Below are positions 9,121 to 19,310 of a stretch of DNA of 40,441 bases, piece after piece. This DNA is from an uncultured Pelagibacteraceae bacterium (GTDB lineage: Bacteria; Pseudomonadota; Alphaproteobacteria; Pelagibacterales; Pelagibacteraceae), in the NCBI GenBank assembly GCA_902525355.1, contig CABZGO010000013.1, forward strand, positions 1-40,441, given 5' to 3'. The number at the start of each line of letters is the position of its first letter. Position 1 is the first letter of the stretch. A program made the position numbers and the translations under genes. The notes under the pieces were generated by a model that did no database searches, had not been told where the DNA came from, and worked only from the letters and a program-made list of their open reading frames with translations.

Positions 9121-10779
9121 TTAAATTCTTACCAAGTTTATATTTGTTAGTGGTTTTTTCCCAGTTTTTTCTTTTGAAAATTTACGACAAGTTATTTTAA
9201 GAGCATCTATAAGATTATCTTGTTGTTTTGCGTTGTTTAATGAAAATGTTTTAATTGTTCTTTCTATTTCTTCCTCTAATCCATAAATAAACTCATCATT
9301 CTCATATACTGGTAGACCTCTAAAAGTTACCAAAGGTTTATTGTGAATATTGCCTTTTGGTGTAATCATAATTGTAGCTTCTAAAAATCCATTTGATGAA
9401 ATATTTCTTCTCTCTTTTATTGATCTAGAATCTTCCTCTACTGGTACATTTCCATCTAAATAAACTCTTCCACTTGGCGCTTTATCATAAACCTCCGGTT
9501 TTTCCCCTGGATATAACTTAACAATATCTCCATTTTCTACTTGAACTGGGTATTTAACTTGCATTTCTTTGGCAAATTCTATGTGCTCCATCATATGCCT
9601 GTGCTCTCCGTGAACAGGAATAACAGCCTTTGGCCTTACCCAATTATACATATCCCTTAAGTCTTCACGGTTAGGATGACCAGAAACATGAATATACTCA
9701 TTGTCTTCGGATATAACTTCGATACCTTCTTTGACTAAATTATTATGGAGTTTATACAATTTCTTCTCGTTTCCAGGGATAATTTTCGAAGAAAAAATAA
9801 CAGTATCATTTCTCTCTATAAATACATCAGGGTGGGTATATTTAACTATTCTATTCATAGCTCCCATTGGTTCACCTTGGCTTCCAGTGCATAAATAAAC
9901 AATTTTTTCTCTAGATATATTTTTTGCATCTCTAGGATCTATAGGATCAGTAACATTTTTAAGATAACCACATTGTCTAGCTGCTTTAAAAATTCTGTGC
10001 ATCGACCTTCCAACTAATGAAATATGTCTTCCTGTTTGTTCTGCACAGTAAAAAACTGACTCCATTCTTGCTACATTAGATGCAAATGAAGTAACAATTA
10101 TTCTTTTTTTTAATCTTTGAAAAACTTTAAGTAAATTTTTACGAACTTCAAGTTCTGATCCTGCTCTACCTGCGCTGAATACATTTGTAGAATCACATAT
10201 CATGGCTAACACACCTTCGTTACCTATTTCCTTTAATCTTTCCGAATTTATATTTCCACCAATTAAAGGGTCAGGATCACACTTCCAATCTCCTGTGTGC
10301 AATATATTTCCTACTGGTGTTTGAATTCTAAGACCATTTGGTTCTAGTATTGAATGAGTAAGTGTAACAAACTCTATTTTGAAGGGATCTAAATTAATAG
10401 TACTATTAAGTTCTACAATTTTTAAAAAATCAGTTATATCAATTTTTTTTTCTTTAAATTTTTCTGTAATTAAAACTGAAGTAAAAGGTGTGGCATAAAT
10501 TTTACATTTCAATTTAGGCCAAACATGAGCAACAGCTCCAATATGATCCTCATGAGCATGCGTTAGAACTATCCCTAGAAGATCATCTTTTTTATCGATT
10601 ATAAATCCTGGATCTGGATATATAATATCAACACCAGGAACTGTGTCATCTGCAAATGTTACACCAAGATCAACAATTATCCATTTTTGATTATTTGGCT
10701 TACCGTATGCAAATAGGTTCATATTCATTCCTATTTCACCAGATCCTCCTAGAGGACAAAATAATAATTCATCTTTCAT
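9121..10779 (-). CDS. rnj: Ribonuclease J
   Basis: RNase J is a metallo-beta-lactamase/beta-CASP nuclease with 5'-to-3' exonuclease and endonuclease activity on mRNA and rRNA precursors. The 552-residue protein has the metal-binding motif THAHEDHIG at residues 73-81 (His74, His76, Asp78, His79), the HTGDWKCD motif, and the C-terminal HVSGHPNREDL and PVHGEHRH motifs of the beta-CASP region. The small C-terminal domain is present. Its position between coaX and proS matches the order in many Alphaproteobacteria. Hydrolases of the same fold exist, but the length and the C-terminal motifs fit RNase J best. Confidence 0.94.
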   Translation of the reverse strand: MKDELLFCPLGGSGEIGMNMNLFAYGKPNNQKWIIVDLGVTFADDTVPGVDIIYPDPGFIIDKKDDLLGIVLTHAHEDHIGAVAHVWPKLKCKIYATPFTSVLITEKFKEKKIDITDFLKIVELNSTINLDPFKIEFVTLTHSILEPNGLRIQTPVGNILHTGDWKCDPDPLIGGNINSERLKEIGNEGVLAMICDSTNVFSAGRAGSELEVRKNLLKVFQRLKKRIIVTSFASNVARMESVFYCAEQTGRHISLVGRSMHRIFKAARQCGYLKNVTDPIDPRDAKNISREKIVYLCTGSQGEPMGAMNRIVKYTHPDVFIERNDTVIFSSKIIPGNEKKLYKLHNNLVKEGIEVISEDNEYIHVSGHPNREDLRDMYNWVRPKAVIPVHGEHRHMMEHIEFAKEMQVKYPVQVENGDIVKLYPGEKPEVYDKAPSGRVYLDGNVPVEEDSRSIKERRNISSNGFLEATIMITPKGNIHNKPLVTFRGLPVYENDEFIYGLEEEIERTIKTFSLNNAKQQDNLIDALKITCRKFSKEKTGKKPLTNINLVRI

Positions 10780-10784
10780 ATTTT

Positions 10785-11525
10785 TTAATTTAAAGCTACT
10801 TTTAAGATACCTTTTATAGTTAAATTTTTATCAACCGTTTTAATACCTTTAATTGACGATTTAAATAAGTATGCAAATCCACCTGTAAGTATAATTTTGA
10901 ACTTCTTTCTAGTTTGTTTTAAAATAAGTTTGATTATATTTTCAATTAAACCACTATAACCATGATAAAAACCTGCTCTTACAGCACTTTTAGTGTTTTT
11001 GCCAATGACTTTTGTAGTCTTTTCTAGCTTAATTTTAGGTATTAAAGAGGCTTTATCTATTAAATTTTTCAATGAAAGCTCTACACCAGGTGCTAAAACA
11101 CCTCCAATATAATCTTTTTTAATAACAATATCGAAATTTGTAGCTGTTCCAAAATCAACAACAATATAATTGGACTTATTATCAATAACCGCAATCGCGT
11201 TAGCTAAACGATCAGAACCAATTTGTTTTCTATTCACCCTTATATTTATAAATTTTTTTAAATTATAGTTTTTTAACTCTTCACAATTCAATTTAGTTAT
11301 TTCTTTAATAGTCTTTTTTATTATTTTATATGAATTAGGAACAACGGAGCTAAAAAGTATTTTGTTTATTTTTGTATTATAATTTTTTAAGAATATTAAT
11401 TCCTGCAATATAAATTTTTTGTTTATATTTTTTTTATGAATTTTAATATTTTTAATTAATTTTAAATTATTATTAAATAAGCAGATTTTTATAGCAGTAT
11501 TTCCGATATCTCCAATTAAATACAT
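10785..11525 (-). CDS. coaX: Type III pantothenate kinase
   Basis: CoaX phosphorylates pantothenate, the first step of coenzyme A synthesis. The 246-residue protein belongs to the ASKHA fold. Phosphate loop 1 is DIGNT at residues 6-10, the IGSDRLANA segment and the VVDFGTATNFDIV loop (second conserved Asp) follow, then GGVLAPG and the C-terminal LTGGFA. The start is 3 bp downstream of birA and the stop lies 5 bp before rnj. Type III enzymes are not inhibited by CoA and replace CoaA in many Alphaproteobacteria. Confidence 0.93.
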   Translation of the reverse strand: MYLIGDIGNTAIKICLFNNNLKLIKNIKIHKKNINKKFILQELIFLKNYNTKINKILFSSVVPNSYKIIKKTIKEITKLNCEELKNYNLKKFINIRVNRKQIGSDRLANAIAVIDNKSNYIVVDFGTATNFDIVIKKDYIGGVLAPGVELSLKNLIDKASLIPKIKLEKTTKVIGKNTKSAVRAGFYHGYSGLIENIIKLILKQTRKKFKIILTGGFAYLFKSSIKGIKTVDKNLTIKGILKVALN

Positions 11526-11528
11526 AGA

Positions 11529-12053
11529 TTAAACTCCAAATAAGTGTAAGTTTTTTTCATACAATAATTTAATCTCTTTAAATAATTTAATTCTATTTAA
11601 CTCTTTATTTGAATATTGATTTAAGGAAGTAGTAAAGTAGTTGTTTATTTTTGGACTACTTGTAACATTAATTCCAATACCCACAATCAAATATTTTCTA
11701 CCTTCTCTAAAAATTATTTCTTGCAAGATACCACAAACTTTTTTATTATTTATTAAGATATCATTGGGTTTTTTTATCTGTATTAACGAATTAACTTTTT
11801 TATTAATAACTTTTTTTATTATTTTTAAATTTTTTTCTATAATTGCTGTTAAGGGAATTTTTTTGCTTATTTCAAAAAATATAGATATAAATAAATTTCC
11901 TTTCATAGATATCCATCTATTTTTGCCTTGTCCTTTACCTTTTGTTTGTTGATCTGTTAAAATTATTCCTCTTTGATTGCCTTGTTTTATCAATCTTATT
12001 GCTACGTTGTTAGTGCTATCAACTTTTTTGTATAAATAATTTTTTAATTTCAT
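11529..12053 (-). CDS. birA: Biotin--protein ligase, short form
   Basis: This enzyme activates biotin with ATP and attaches it to the biotin carrier protein of acetyl-CoA carboxylase. The 174-residue protein is only the catalytic core: the N-terminal DNA-binding domain of E. coli BirA is absent and the C-terminal SH3-like domain is missing or minimal. Visible family elements are VDSTNN (11-16), the adenylate loop region TKGKGQGKNRW (37-47), KKPND (94-98, normally KWPND, with the catalytic Lys kept) and GIGINV. The loop is diverged from the usual GRGRxGR pattern. Its start shares a base with the nuoN stop. A repressor role is not expected. Confidence 0.88.
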   Translation of the reverse strand: MKLKNYLYKKVDSTNNVAIRLIKQGNQRGIILTDQQTKGKGQGKNRWISMKGNLFISIFFEISKKIPLTAIIEKNLKIIKKVINKKVNSLIQIKKPNDILINNKKVCGILQEIIFREGRKYLIVGIGINVTSSPKINNYFTTSLNQYSNKELNRIKLFKEIKLLYEKNLHLFGV

Positions 12054-13468
12054 TAGATCATAGTAATTTTAGATACTATTTCTGTTATACCGCTCGGATA
12101 CATAAAGTATGCTAAAATAAATATTGTTGAAATAGCCAAAGTAATTTTTAATCCTAGATTGTGAGAGGTTTCATATTCTTCTTTTTCTGGATCAAAATAT
12201 ATAATTTTAATAATTCTTAGATAATAAAAAGCTGCTACTACAGTTGCTAGTAATCCAACAATTGCTAAAAAATACATTGACTGCTCTATAACTGATAAGA
12301 ATACATAGAATTTTGCAAAAAAACCTGCAAGTGGAGGTATACCTGCTAAAGAAAATAAAACTATCAATAACGAGAAAGACAAAACTGGATGTTTTTTAGA
12401 AAGTCCTGATAAGTCCTCTATATCTTCATAATATTTATCATTTCTTTTAAGCATGAATAAGCAGCTAAAAAAGGCTAAATTCATTACCAAATAAATAGAT
12501 ATATAAGTTATAGAACTTTGTATTCCTTGATTGCTAACTGTTGATAATCCGGCTAAAGCATATCCCATATGACTAATTGAACTATAAGCAATTAGTCTTT
12601 TCAAATTTTTTTGACCAATGGCCGCCACTGCACCAAATATCATTGAAGCTATTGAAATAAATACAATAATAGTTTGCCACTGATCATTCATATTAGCAAA
12701 AGGTGTATATAAAAATTTAATGAATACAGAGAGTGCAGCTATTTTTGGAAGTATTGCAAAGAATAATGTTACAGACGTAGGAGAGCCTTGATAAACATCT
12801 GGTGCCCACATATGAAAAGGTACAGCCGAGATTTTAAATGCAAGACCAACTAAAATAAAGACTATCCCAAAAGTTGTACCATAATTAAATTCAGTAGAGT
12901 TTATAAGTATTTGATCGAAATTTGTACTTTCAGAAAATCCATAAGTTAATGAACAACCATATAACAGCAAACCAGATGATAAAGCGCTAAGAACAAAATA
13001 CTTAAGTCCAGACTCTGTAGAAAGTAAATTGTCTCTATTAAAAGATGCAAGGACATACAAAGCTAATGATTGAAGTTCAAGGCCCATGTAAAAAACTATT
13101 AAATCATTTGAACTTATCATTATCATCATTCCCAAAATGCTGCTAAGAATGAGAATTGGATATTCAATTTTATTTAAATTGATTACTTGAATATATTTTG
13201 ATCCTGTTAACATTACAAAAATTCCTGATCCAACAAGCATAATCTTCATATAGTTAGATAAATTGTCTATTAAATATGAATTATTGAATAAGTAAATTGA
13301 ATCTAATGAGCTGAGATTTATTATTAGTGACAATAAAATAACTAAAGATATATTAGATATATTATAAATTAAACTTGCACTATTTTTTTTAAATACTCCA
13401 ATCAGTAAAAATAACATTATAGATACCGATATGAAGATTTCAGGTAATATATATTGAAAATTTTCCAT
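12053..13468 (-). CDS. nuoN: NADH-quinone oxidoreductase subunit N
   Basis: NuoN is one of three antiporter-like proton-pumping subunits in the membrane arm of complex I. The 471-residue protein has about 14 membrane segments. The conserved glutamate region YMGLELQSLALYVLASF lies near residues 126-142, the AVPFHMWAPDVYQGSPT loop follows, and the conserved Lys/His region SSISHMGYALAG is visible. The gene is the last of the nuo cluster, overlapping nuoM by 1 bp and birA by 1 bp. Confidence 0.97.
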   Translation of the reverse strand: MENFQYILPEIFISVSIMLFLLIGVFKKNSASLIYNISNISLVILLSLIINLSSLDSIYLFNNSYLIDNLSNYMKIMLVGSGIFVMLTGSKYIQVINLNKIEYPILILSSILGMMIMISSNDLIVFYMGLELQSLALYVLASFNRDNLLSTESGLKYFVLSALSSGLLLYGCSLTYGFSESTNFDQILINSTEFNYGTTFGIVFILVGLAFKISAVPFHMWAPDVYQGSPTSVTLFFAILPKIAALSVFIKFLYTPFANMNDQWQTIIVFISIASMIFGAVAAIGQKNLKRLIAYSSISHMGYALAGLSTVSNQGIQSSITYISIYLVMNLAFFSCLFMLKRNDKYYEDIEDLSGLSKKHPVLSFSLLIVLFSLAGIPPLAGFFAKFYVFLSVIEQSMYFLAIVGLLATVVAAFYYLRIIKIIYFDPEKEEYETSHNLGLKITLAISTIFILAYFMYPSGITEIVSKITMI

Positions 13469-14964
13469 TAGTCTTTTGATGCAAGGTTGTTAATTAAGTC
13501 AAAGTTGTACATGTTTAAAGTATTCTCGACTGATGCTTCAATTGAATTCATTAAAGGCTCTGGATAAAAACCGAAAAATAAAATTGGTATTACTAGAGCT
13601 GACAAAGTGATAATTTCAAAAGTTTTTAAATCTTTCATACCTTTAAGTTCATGATTATTCATTTCGCCGAAGACAACCCTTTTAAATAGCCACAACATGT
13701 ATGCTGCTCCTAAAATTACTCCTAAACTTGCAATCATTGCTACTAAGATATTTTTCTCAAATGCACCCATTAAAATTAAAAATTCTCCAATAAAACCTGT
13801 TGTTCCAGGTAGTCCTAGAGCTCCTAGTGTGAACACCATAAAAACAATTGCATATCTAGGCATTATAGAGACTAAACCCCCATATTTATTAATTAACCTT
13901 GTGTGATGCCTTTCATAAACAACTCCAACACTTAAGAAAAGTGCAGCTGATACAAGTCCATGACTAATCATTTGGAAAATACTTCCTTCAATACCTTGTT
14001 GGGTCATTGTGAAAATACCCAACGTTACAAACCCCATGTGTGCAACAGATGAGTATGCTATAAGTTTTTTCATATCTTCCTGCATCAGAGCTACAAGAGA
14101 TGTATATATAATTGCTATTAAACTTAAGACATAAACTAACATTGTAAAATTTTCTGACGCGATAGGAAATAACCCCAGTGAAAATCTTATAAATCCATAT
14201 CCGGCCATTTTGAGTAGTATTGCAGCTAGTAATACAGAGCCAACAGTTGGTGCTTCTACATGAGCATCAGGCAGCCAAGTATGTACTGGCCACATAGGAG
14301 TTTTTACTGCAAAAGAACTAAAAAATGCTAGCCATAATAAATTTTGATATTCCACCTGAACACCAAGCTCATAAAGTTTTTCTACATCAGTAGTTCCAGT
14401 TATCCAATAAATAGCAATAATAGCAACCAACATAAGAACTGATCCCAATAAAGTGTATAGAAAAAATTTAAAGGCTGAATATACTCTTCTCTCTCCACCC
14501 CAAATGCCAATAATTAAAAACATTGGTATAAGACCTGCCTCAAAAAATAAATAAAATACTACTAAATCAAGCGAGCAGAAAACACCAATCATAAATGTTT
14601 CCATTATTAATATGGCAATTAAGAAATCCTTAAGTCTATTTTTTATTGTAGCATTAACTGAAATAATACAGATTGGAGTTATAAAAGTTGTTAATATTAC
14701 AAATAAAATTGAAATACCATCTATTCCAACTTTATAATTTATAAATCCTGATAACCATTCTCTATTTTCTACAAACTGAAAGTCTACTGAATTTTTATCA
14801 AAAACATGCCAAAGATATAAAGATAATAAAAAATTTGCTAAAGTAATAAATAAAGCTACATACTTGGAACTTTGATATTTTCCGCTTGATGATTTTGTGA
14901 ATAATATAAATAAAGCACCTATTGTAGGTAGCAAAATTAAGGACGATAAAATTGGAAAGTTCAT
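13468..14964 (-). CDS. nuoM: NADH-quinone oxidoreductase subunit M
   Basis: NuoM is an antiporter-like subunit of the membrane arm. The 498-residue protein has the conserved glutamate in FYLFFEAGLIPMFLIIG, the WLPDAHVEAPT loop and the lysine-bearing helix followed by AYSSVAHMGFVTLG, all positions tied to proton transfer in the family. It has about 14 predicted membrane segments and a short polar C-terminus. It shares one base with nuoL upstream and one base with nuoN downstream. Confidence 0.97.
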   Translation of the reverse strand: MNFPILSSLILLPTIGALFILFTKSSSGKYQSSKYVALFITLANFLLSLYLWHVFDKNSVDFQFVENREWLSGFINYKVGIDGISILFVILTTFITPICIISVNATIKNRLKDFLIAILIMETFMIGVFCSLDLVVFYLFFEAGLIPMFLIIGIWGGERRVYSAFKFFLYTLLGSVLMLVAIIAIYWITGTTDVEKLYELGVQVEYQNLLWLAFFSSFAVKTPMWPVHTWLPDAHVEAPTVGSVLLAAILLKMAGYGFIRFSLGLFPIASENFTMLVYVLSLIAIIYTSLVALMQEDMKKLIAYSSVAHMGFVTLGIFTMTQQGIEGSIFQMISHGLVSAALFLSVGVVYERHHTRLINKYGGLVSIMPRYAIVFMVFTLGALGLPGTTGFIGEFLILMGAFEKNILVAMIASLGVILGAAYMLWLFKRVVFGEMNNHELKGMKDLKTFEIITLSALVIPILFFGFYPEPLMNSIEASVENTLNMYNFDLINNLASKD

Positions 14965-16877
14965 CAGTTTAATATCAGTATTGTTAGTAAAACTGAAAAT
15001 CCAATCAACATAACAAATGCATATTGATAAATAAATCCAGATTGAAATTTGACTGCTTTAATTGATAAATTTTTAATTACACTTGAAATCCCATCGGGAC
15101 CAAATTTATCTATTATTGATCCATCAACTTTTTTCCATAAAAACTTTCCAATTTTTTTTGAAGGATTAACAAACAAATAATCGTACATTTCATCAAAGTA
15201 CCATTTCTTGACTAAAAATTGATAAATTGGTTCATTCATTTCTTTCAATCCATTTACTATGTATGTGTTTTTTAGATATAAATAATAAGAAAATGGAATT
15301 GCAACAGTAACAAGTATAGGTGTTGAAAACAAAAACCATGTTGGTGGATGATCTGTACTGAGTGGTTCTAAAAATTTTATAGATTTGCCCCAAAATTCAT
15401 ATGCTATTTCATGACCTATAAACAAACCTTTAAAGGCCATACCTGCAAAAATAGCTCCTATTGCCAAGATTACTAACGGGGCAATCATAATCAAAGGAGA
15501 CTCTTGTATTTTATCAAAACTAAGTTCTTTATTATTAAAATTACCATGGAATGTTTTAAAAATAAGTCTCCAAGAGTAAATTGATGTTAATAAAGCTGTA
15601 ACAATACCTACAAAAGCTGCAAATATTCCAACTCCATTTCCTCTTAGGTACGCAAATTCTATTATTGCATCTTTAGAATAAAAACCTGATAAAAAAGGAA
15701 AACCTGTTAAAGCAAGTGTCCCAATAAGCATTAATACATATGTGTATGGAAGTTTCTTTAAAACTCCACCCATTTTATTTATATCTTGTTCCTCATGAAA
15801 CGAATGAATTACAGCACCAGCTCCTAAAAATAGCAAAGCTTTAAAAAAGGCATGTGTAAATAGATGAAACATCGCAACATTGTAAGCACCTACACCAGCA
15901 GCAAAGAACATATAGCCCAATTGACTACAAGTAGAATAAGCAATAATTTTTTTTATATCATTTTGAACAAGTGCAACTGTTGCTGCAAAGAAAGCAGTAG
16001 TCATTCCAATTATGGTTATAACTGTGAGAGCTAATGGAGAATATTCATATATAGGCGAGCATCTGACAACCAGAAATACCCCAGCAGTTACCATAGTTGC
16101 AGCGTGAATTAATGCAGATACTGGCGTTGGTCCTTCCATTGCATCAGGTAACCATGTGTGTAATAAAAATTGAGCTGATTTCCCCATTGCTCCAATTAAT
16201 AAAAGTAAACAAATTAAATCAATAATTTCTATGTTAATACCAATAAAATTTATTTTTTTATCTAAAACATTTGGGATTTGCTCAAAAACCTCATCATAAT
16301 TGACCGTACCAAAAATATAAAAAATCAGAAAAATTCCAAGAGCTAAACCAAAATCACCAACCCTATTAACTACAAAGGCTTTTATTGCGGCTTTGTTTGC
16401 ACTCTCTTTTTTAAACCAAAATCCAATTAAAAAATATGAGCATAAGCCTACACCTTCCCATCCAAAAAATAGTTGAATAAAGTTGTCTGAACTTACCAAA
16501 GTTAACATTGCAAAAGTAAACAATGATAAATATGCCATGAATCTCGTTTTATGAGGATCGTGTGACATGTAGCCAATTGAGTAAATATGAACTAAAGCTG
16601 AAACAAAATTTACCACAACAAACATAACTACTGATAATGAGTCGATTTTTATAGACCAATTAACATTTAAAGTTCCAGAGTTAATCCAAGTAGCTACAAC
16701 AAGATTGTTTGAATAATCTGAAATGATGACTTTATACAAAACAAGCAAAGAGAGAATCGCTGAAATACTCACAAGAGAACTTGTCAAAATTTGAGAATTT
16801 CTGTCTCCTATTTTCTTTCCAAAAAAACCACTAATTACAGACCCAATTAAAGGTAGAAATAAAATTAGGTATTCCAT
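14964..16877 (-). CDS. nuoL: NADH-quinone oxidoreductase subunit L
   Basis: NuoL is the distal antiporter-like subunit of complex I. The 637-residue protein has the FFGWEGVGLCSYFLIGFWF segment with the key glutamate, HTWLPDAMEGPTPVSALIHA, and AYSTCSQLGYMFFA. The C-terminal region (about residues 520-637) fits the long amphipathic lateral helix and final membrane segment that clamp the other pumping subunits. It begins 1 bp after the nuoK stop. Confidence 0.97.
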   Translation of the reverse strand: MEYLILFLPLIGSVISGFFGKKIGDRNSQILTSSLVSISAILSLLVLYKVIISDYSNNLVVATWINSGTLNVNWSIKIDSLSVVMFVVVNFVSALVHIYSIGYMSHDPHKTRFMAYLSLFTFAMLTLVSSDNFIQLFFGWEGVGLCSYFLIGFWFKKESANKAAIKAFVVNRVGDFGLALGIFLIFYIFGTVNYDEVFEQIPNVLDKKINFIGINIEIIDLICLLLLIGAMGKSAQFLLHTWLPDAMEGPTPVSALIHAATMVTAGVFLVVRCSPIYEYSPLALTVITIIGMTTAFFAATVALVQNDIKKIIAYSTCSQLGYMFFAAGVGAYNVAMFHLFTHAFFKALLFLGAGAVIHSFHEEQDINKMGGVLKKLPYTYVLMLIGTLALTGFPFLSGFYSKDAIIEFAYLRGNGVGIFAAFVGIVTALLTSIYSWRLIFKTFHGNFNNKELSFDKIQESPLIMIAPLVILAIGAIFAGMAFKGLFIGHEIAYEFWGKSIKFLEPLSTDHPPTWFLFSTPILVTVAIPFSYYLYLKNTYIVNGLKEMNEPIYQFLVKKWYFDEMYDYLFVNPSKKIGKFLWKKVDGSIIDKFGPDGISSVIKNLSIKAVKFQSGFIYQYAFVMLIGFSVLLTILILN

Positions 16878-16878
16878 T

Positions 16879-17190
16879 TTATCCTTTTAAATTTTTAATC
16901 TCTTCAACTCGTATTGTGTCTGAATTTCTAAAATAAACTACAATTATGGCTAATCCGATAGCGGCTTCAGCAGCAGCAACTGTTAAAATAAATAGTGTAA
17001 ATATTTGTCCACTTAAGTCATTTATAAATATTGAAAAGGCAACAAGATTTATGTTTACTGCAAGTAAAATTAGCTCAATACTCATTAAAATAACTATTAC
17101 ATTTTTTCTATTAAGGAAAATTCCTACAACACCAATAGTAAATATAATTGCAGCTAATGTTAAATAATGTCCTAAACCTATGCTAAGCAT
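16879..17190 (-). CDS. nuoK: NADH-quinone oxidoreductase subunit K
   Basis: NuoK is a small membrane-arm subunit linking the quinone end to the antiporter-like subunits. The 103 residues form three membrane helices, with conserved glutamates in [15 protein letters not shown] (helix 2) and [13 protein letters not shown] (helix 3). Length and layout match the family exactly. The gene overlaps nuoJ by 8 bp. Confidence 0.97.
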   Translation of the reverse strand: MLSIGLGHYLTLAAIIFTIGVVGIFLNRKNVIVILMSIELILLAVNINLVAFSIFINDLSGQIFTLFILTVAAAEAAIGLAIIVVYFRNSDTIRVEEIKNLKG

Positions 17191-17818
17191 CTATTTTAAC
17201 TCCTTTATTTCTCTCAGCCTCAACTAAATCAACACCTTCATCTCTTTCTCTAGAAATTTGCTTAACATAACTTTGTCTTTTAACTCCGGCTCTTTCTCTA
17301 TAAGTTAAAACAATTGCTCCTATCATGGCAACTAACAAAATCATTCCTGAAATTTGAAATAGATGTATATAATCCGTATATAAAACATTTCCAATAGATC
17401 TAGTATTAGTGACCTCAGTAGATATATTTATAGAAAGGCTATTTAATAAATCAGGTTTATATTTCCATCCTCCAATTACAATTATAAGTTCAACAAAAAT
17501 AATTAAGCTAACTAATAAACCAACTGGTATATGGTTTCCACCATCCCACCTTGAGCTAAACCATTGGCCTTTTTGCTCAGCTACGTTTAACATCATCACA
17601 ACGAATAAAAATAGAACTGCAACAGCACCAACATAAACAATAAGCATTATCATGCCTAAAAATTCTGCACCTATCATAATAAACAAACAGGATATACTAA
17701 TAAAATCTAGAATTAAAAAAAATACAGAGTGAACTGTATTTTTTGAGACCGTTACCATGACTGCAGAAACAATAGCAATTAAGGAGAAAATATAGAAGAA
17801 AACTGAGTGTGCAATCAT
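17183..17818 (-). CDS. nuoJ: NADH-quinone oxidoreductase subunit J
   Basis: NuoJ is a membrane-arm subunit with five helices, including the family's flexible third helix, here [20 protein letters not shown] with the conserved Tyr-Val-Gly core. The 211-residue protein ends in a charged, cytoplasmic tail rich in Arg, Glu and Lys (about residues 165-211). It begins 4 bp after nuoI and overlaps nuoK by 8 bp. Confidence 0.96.
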   Translation of the reverse strand: MIAHSVFFYIFSLIAIVSAVMVTVSKNTVHSVFFLILDFISISCLFIMIGAEFLGMIMLIVYVGAVAVLFLFVVMMLNVAEQKGQWFSSRWDGGNHIPVGLLVSLIIFVELIIVIGGWKYKPDLLNSLSINISTEVTNTRSIGNVLYTDYIHLFQISGMILLVAMIGAIVLTYRERAGVKRQSYVKQISRERDEGVDLVEAERNKGVKIDA

Positions 17819-17822
17819 AAGA

Positions 17823-18308
17823 TTACCTGTGAGTGCTATCAGCCTTTATATTGGCAGCTAAAATATTTTCCCACCTGTCTCCATTTTCCAAGAGTTTTTC
17901 TTTTGTATAATAAAGTTCTTCTCTTGACTCTGTTGCAAATTCAAAATTAGGACCTTGGACAATCGCATCTACGGGACAAGACTCTTCACAAAGACCACAA
18001 TATATACACTTAAGCATATCAATATCATATCTTACAGTTTTTCTACTACCATCATCTCTTTCCTTTGACTCAATTGTAATAGCTTGTGCTGGACATACAG
18101 CTTCACAAAGCTTACAAGCTATGCATCTTTCTTCACCGTTAGGATATCTTCTAAGAGCGTGCTCCCCTCTAGACCTTGTTCCTAATGATCCCTTTTCAAA
18201 AGGATAATTAATTGTCTTTTTTGGCTTAAAAGTCTCTTTTATTGCAATTAATAAACCAGTCACAAAATCAATCATGAATATAGTTTTTAGTAATCTTGAA
18301 ATTTTCAT
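17823..18308 (-). CDS. nuoI: NADH-quinone oxidoreductase subunit I
   Basis: NuoI carries the two [4Fe-4S] clusters N6a and N6b that pass electrons toward NuoB. The 161-residue protein has two ferredoxin motifs: [12 protein letters not shown] (Cys62, 65, 68, 72) and [12 protein letters not shown] (Cys101, 104, 107, 111). All eight ligands are present. An N-terminal amphipathic helix (about residues 5-25) would sit on the membrane near NuoH. The gene abuts nuoH with no gap. Confidence 0.97.
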   Translation of the reverse strand: MKISRLLKTIFMIDFVTGLLIAIKETFKPKKTINYPFEKGSLGTRSRGEHALRRYPNGEERCIACKLCEAVCPAQAITIESKERDDGSRKTVRYDIDMLKCIYCGLCEESCPVDAIVQGPNFEFATESREELYYTKEKLLENGDRWENILAANIKADSTHR

Positions 18309-19310
18309 TTATTTCCCTGGTAGTAAATCAAAATATAGTAAAAAACTTGAAGTTAAAACAACATAAAACAGTGAAAATGGGAGAAATATCTTCCAACCAA
18401 GCTTCATTAATTGGTCATATCTGTATCTTGGAACAGTTGCTTTAACTAACGCAAATAAAATGAATAAAATTAGTATTTTAAAGATTAACCAAAAAGGGCC
18501 TGGAATAGCATTAAATGGGAAGATATCTATTGGTGATAACCAGCCACCCAAAAATAAAACTGATCCCATTGCACACATTAACAAAATATTTGCATACTCC
18601 CCTAACCAAAACATAGCATACATCATTCCTGAATATTCAGTTTGATATCCTGCCACTAATTCTGCTTCTGCTTCTGGTAAGTCAAATGGAGGACGATTAG
18701 TTTCTGCTAGCGCAGAAATAAAAAAAATTACAAACATAGGAAATAAAGGAATTACAAACCATAAATTTTGTTGTGCCATAACGATGTCACTTAAATTTAA
18801 AGATCCAACACATAATAGAACGTTGATTATTATAACTCCTATTGAAACTTCATATGATACCATTTGTGCAGCAGATCTAATTGCACCTAAAAAAGGGTAT
18901 TTTGAGTTAGAGGCCCATCCTCCCATAATTATTCCATATACACCTAATGATGAAACTGCGAAAAGATATAAAATACCAACATTGATGTCAGCTAGAACAA
19001 AATCTTCACCAAATGGTATTACAGCCCATGATATTAATGCTAATGTCATAGTAACGACTGGAGCTAGTACAAATACAAGCTTGTTTGAGCTTGCAGGTAT
19101 TATTATTTCTTTAAAGATATATTTTAATGCATCAGCTAATGATTGAAATAATCCAAACGGACCAACTACATTAGGTCCTCTTCTTTTTTGTACAAATGCC
19201 CAAACTCTTCTATCAAGCCAAACTATCATTGCTACAGAAACTAAAACAGGTACTAATAAAAATAAAATTTTGTAAACTTCAGTAAATAATATTGAAAAAT
19301 AAGAGTCCAT
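18309..19310 (-). CDS. nuoH: NADH-quinone oxidoreductase subunit H
   Basis: NuoH is the membrane-embedded subunit forming the quinone entry channel. The 333-residue protein has about eight membrane segments. Its most conserved loop, [20 protein letters not shown], contains the acidic cluster facing the quinone cavity, and the N-terminal [14 protein letters not shown] segment is also present. Its ATG shares a base with the nuoG stop (TAATG). Confidence 0.97.
   Translation of the reverse strand: MDSYFSILFTEVYKILFLLVPVLVSVAMIVWLDRRVWAFVQKRRGPNVVGPFGLFQSLADALKYIFKEIIIPASSNKLVFVLAPVVTMTLALISWAVIPFGEDFVLADINVGILYLFAVSSLGVYGIIMGGWASNSKYPFLGAIRSAAQMVSYEVSIGVIIINVLLCVGSLNLSDIVMAQQNLWFVIPLFPMFVIFFISALAETNRPPFDLPEAEAELVAGYQTEYSGMMYAMFWLGEYANILLMCAMGSVLFLGGWLSPIDIFPFNAIPGPFWLIFKILILFILFALVKATVPRYRYDQLMKLGWKIFLPFSLFYVVLTSSFLLYFDLLPGK

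Noticed and set aside
18784..19146. 120-codon plus-strand open frame antisense to nuoH
   Set aside because: It mirrors the conserved nuoH frame, has no recognisable domain and no separate start signals.
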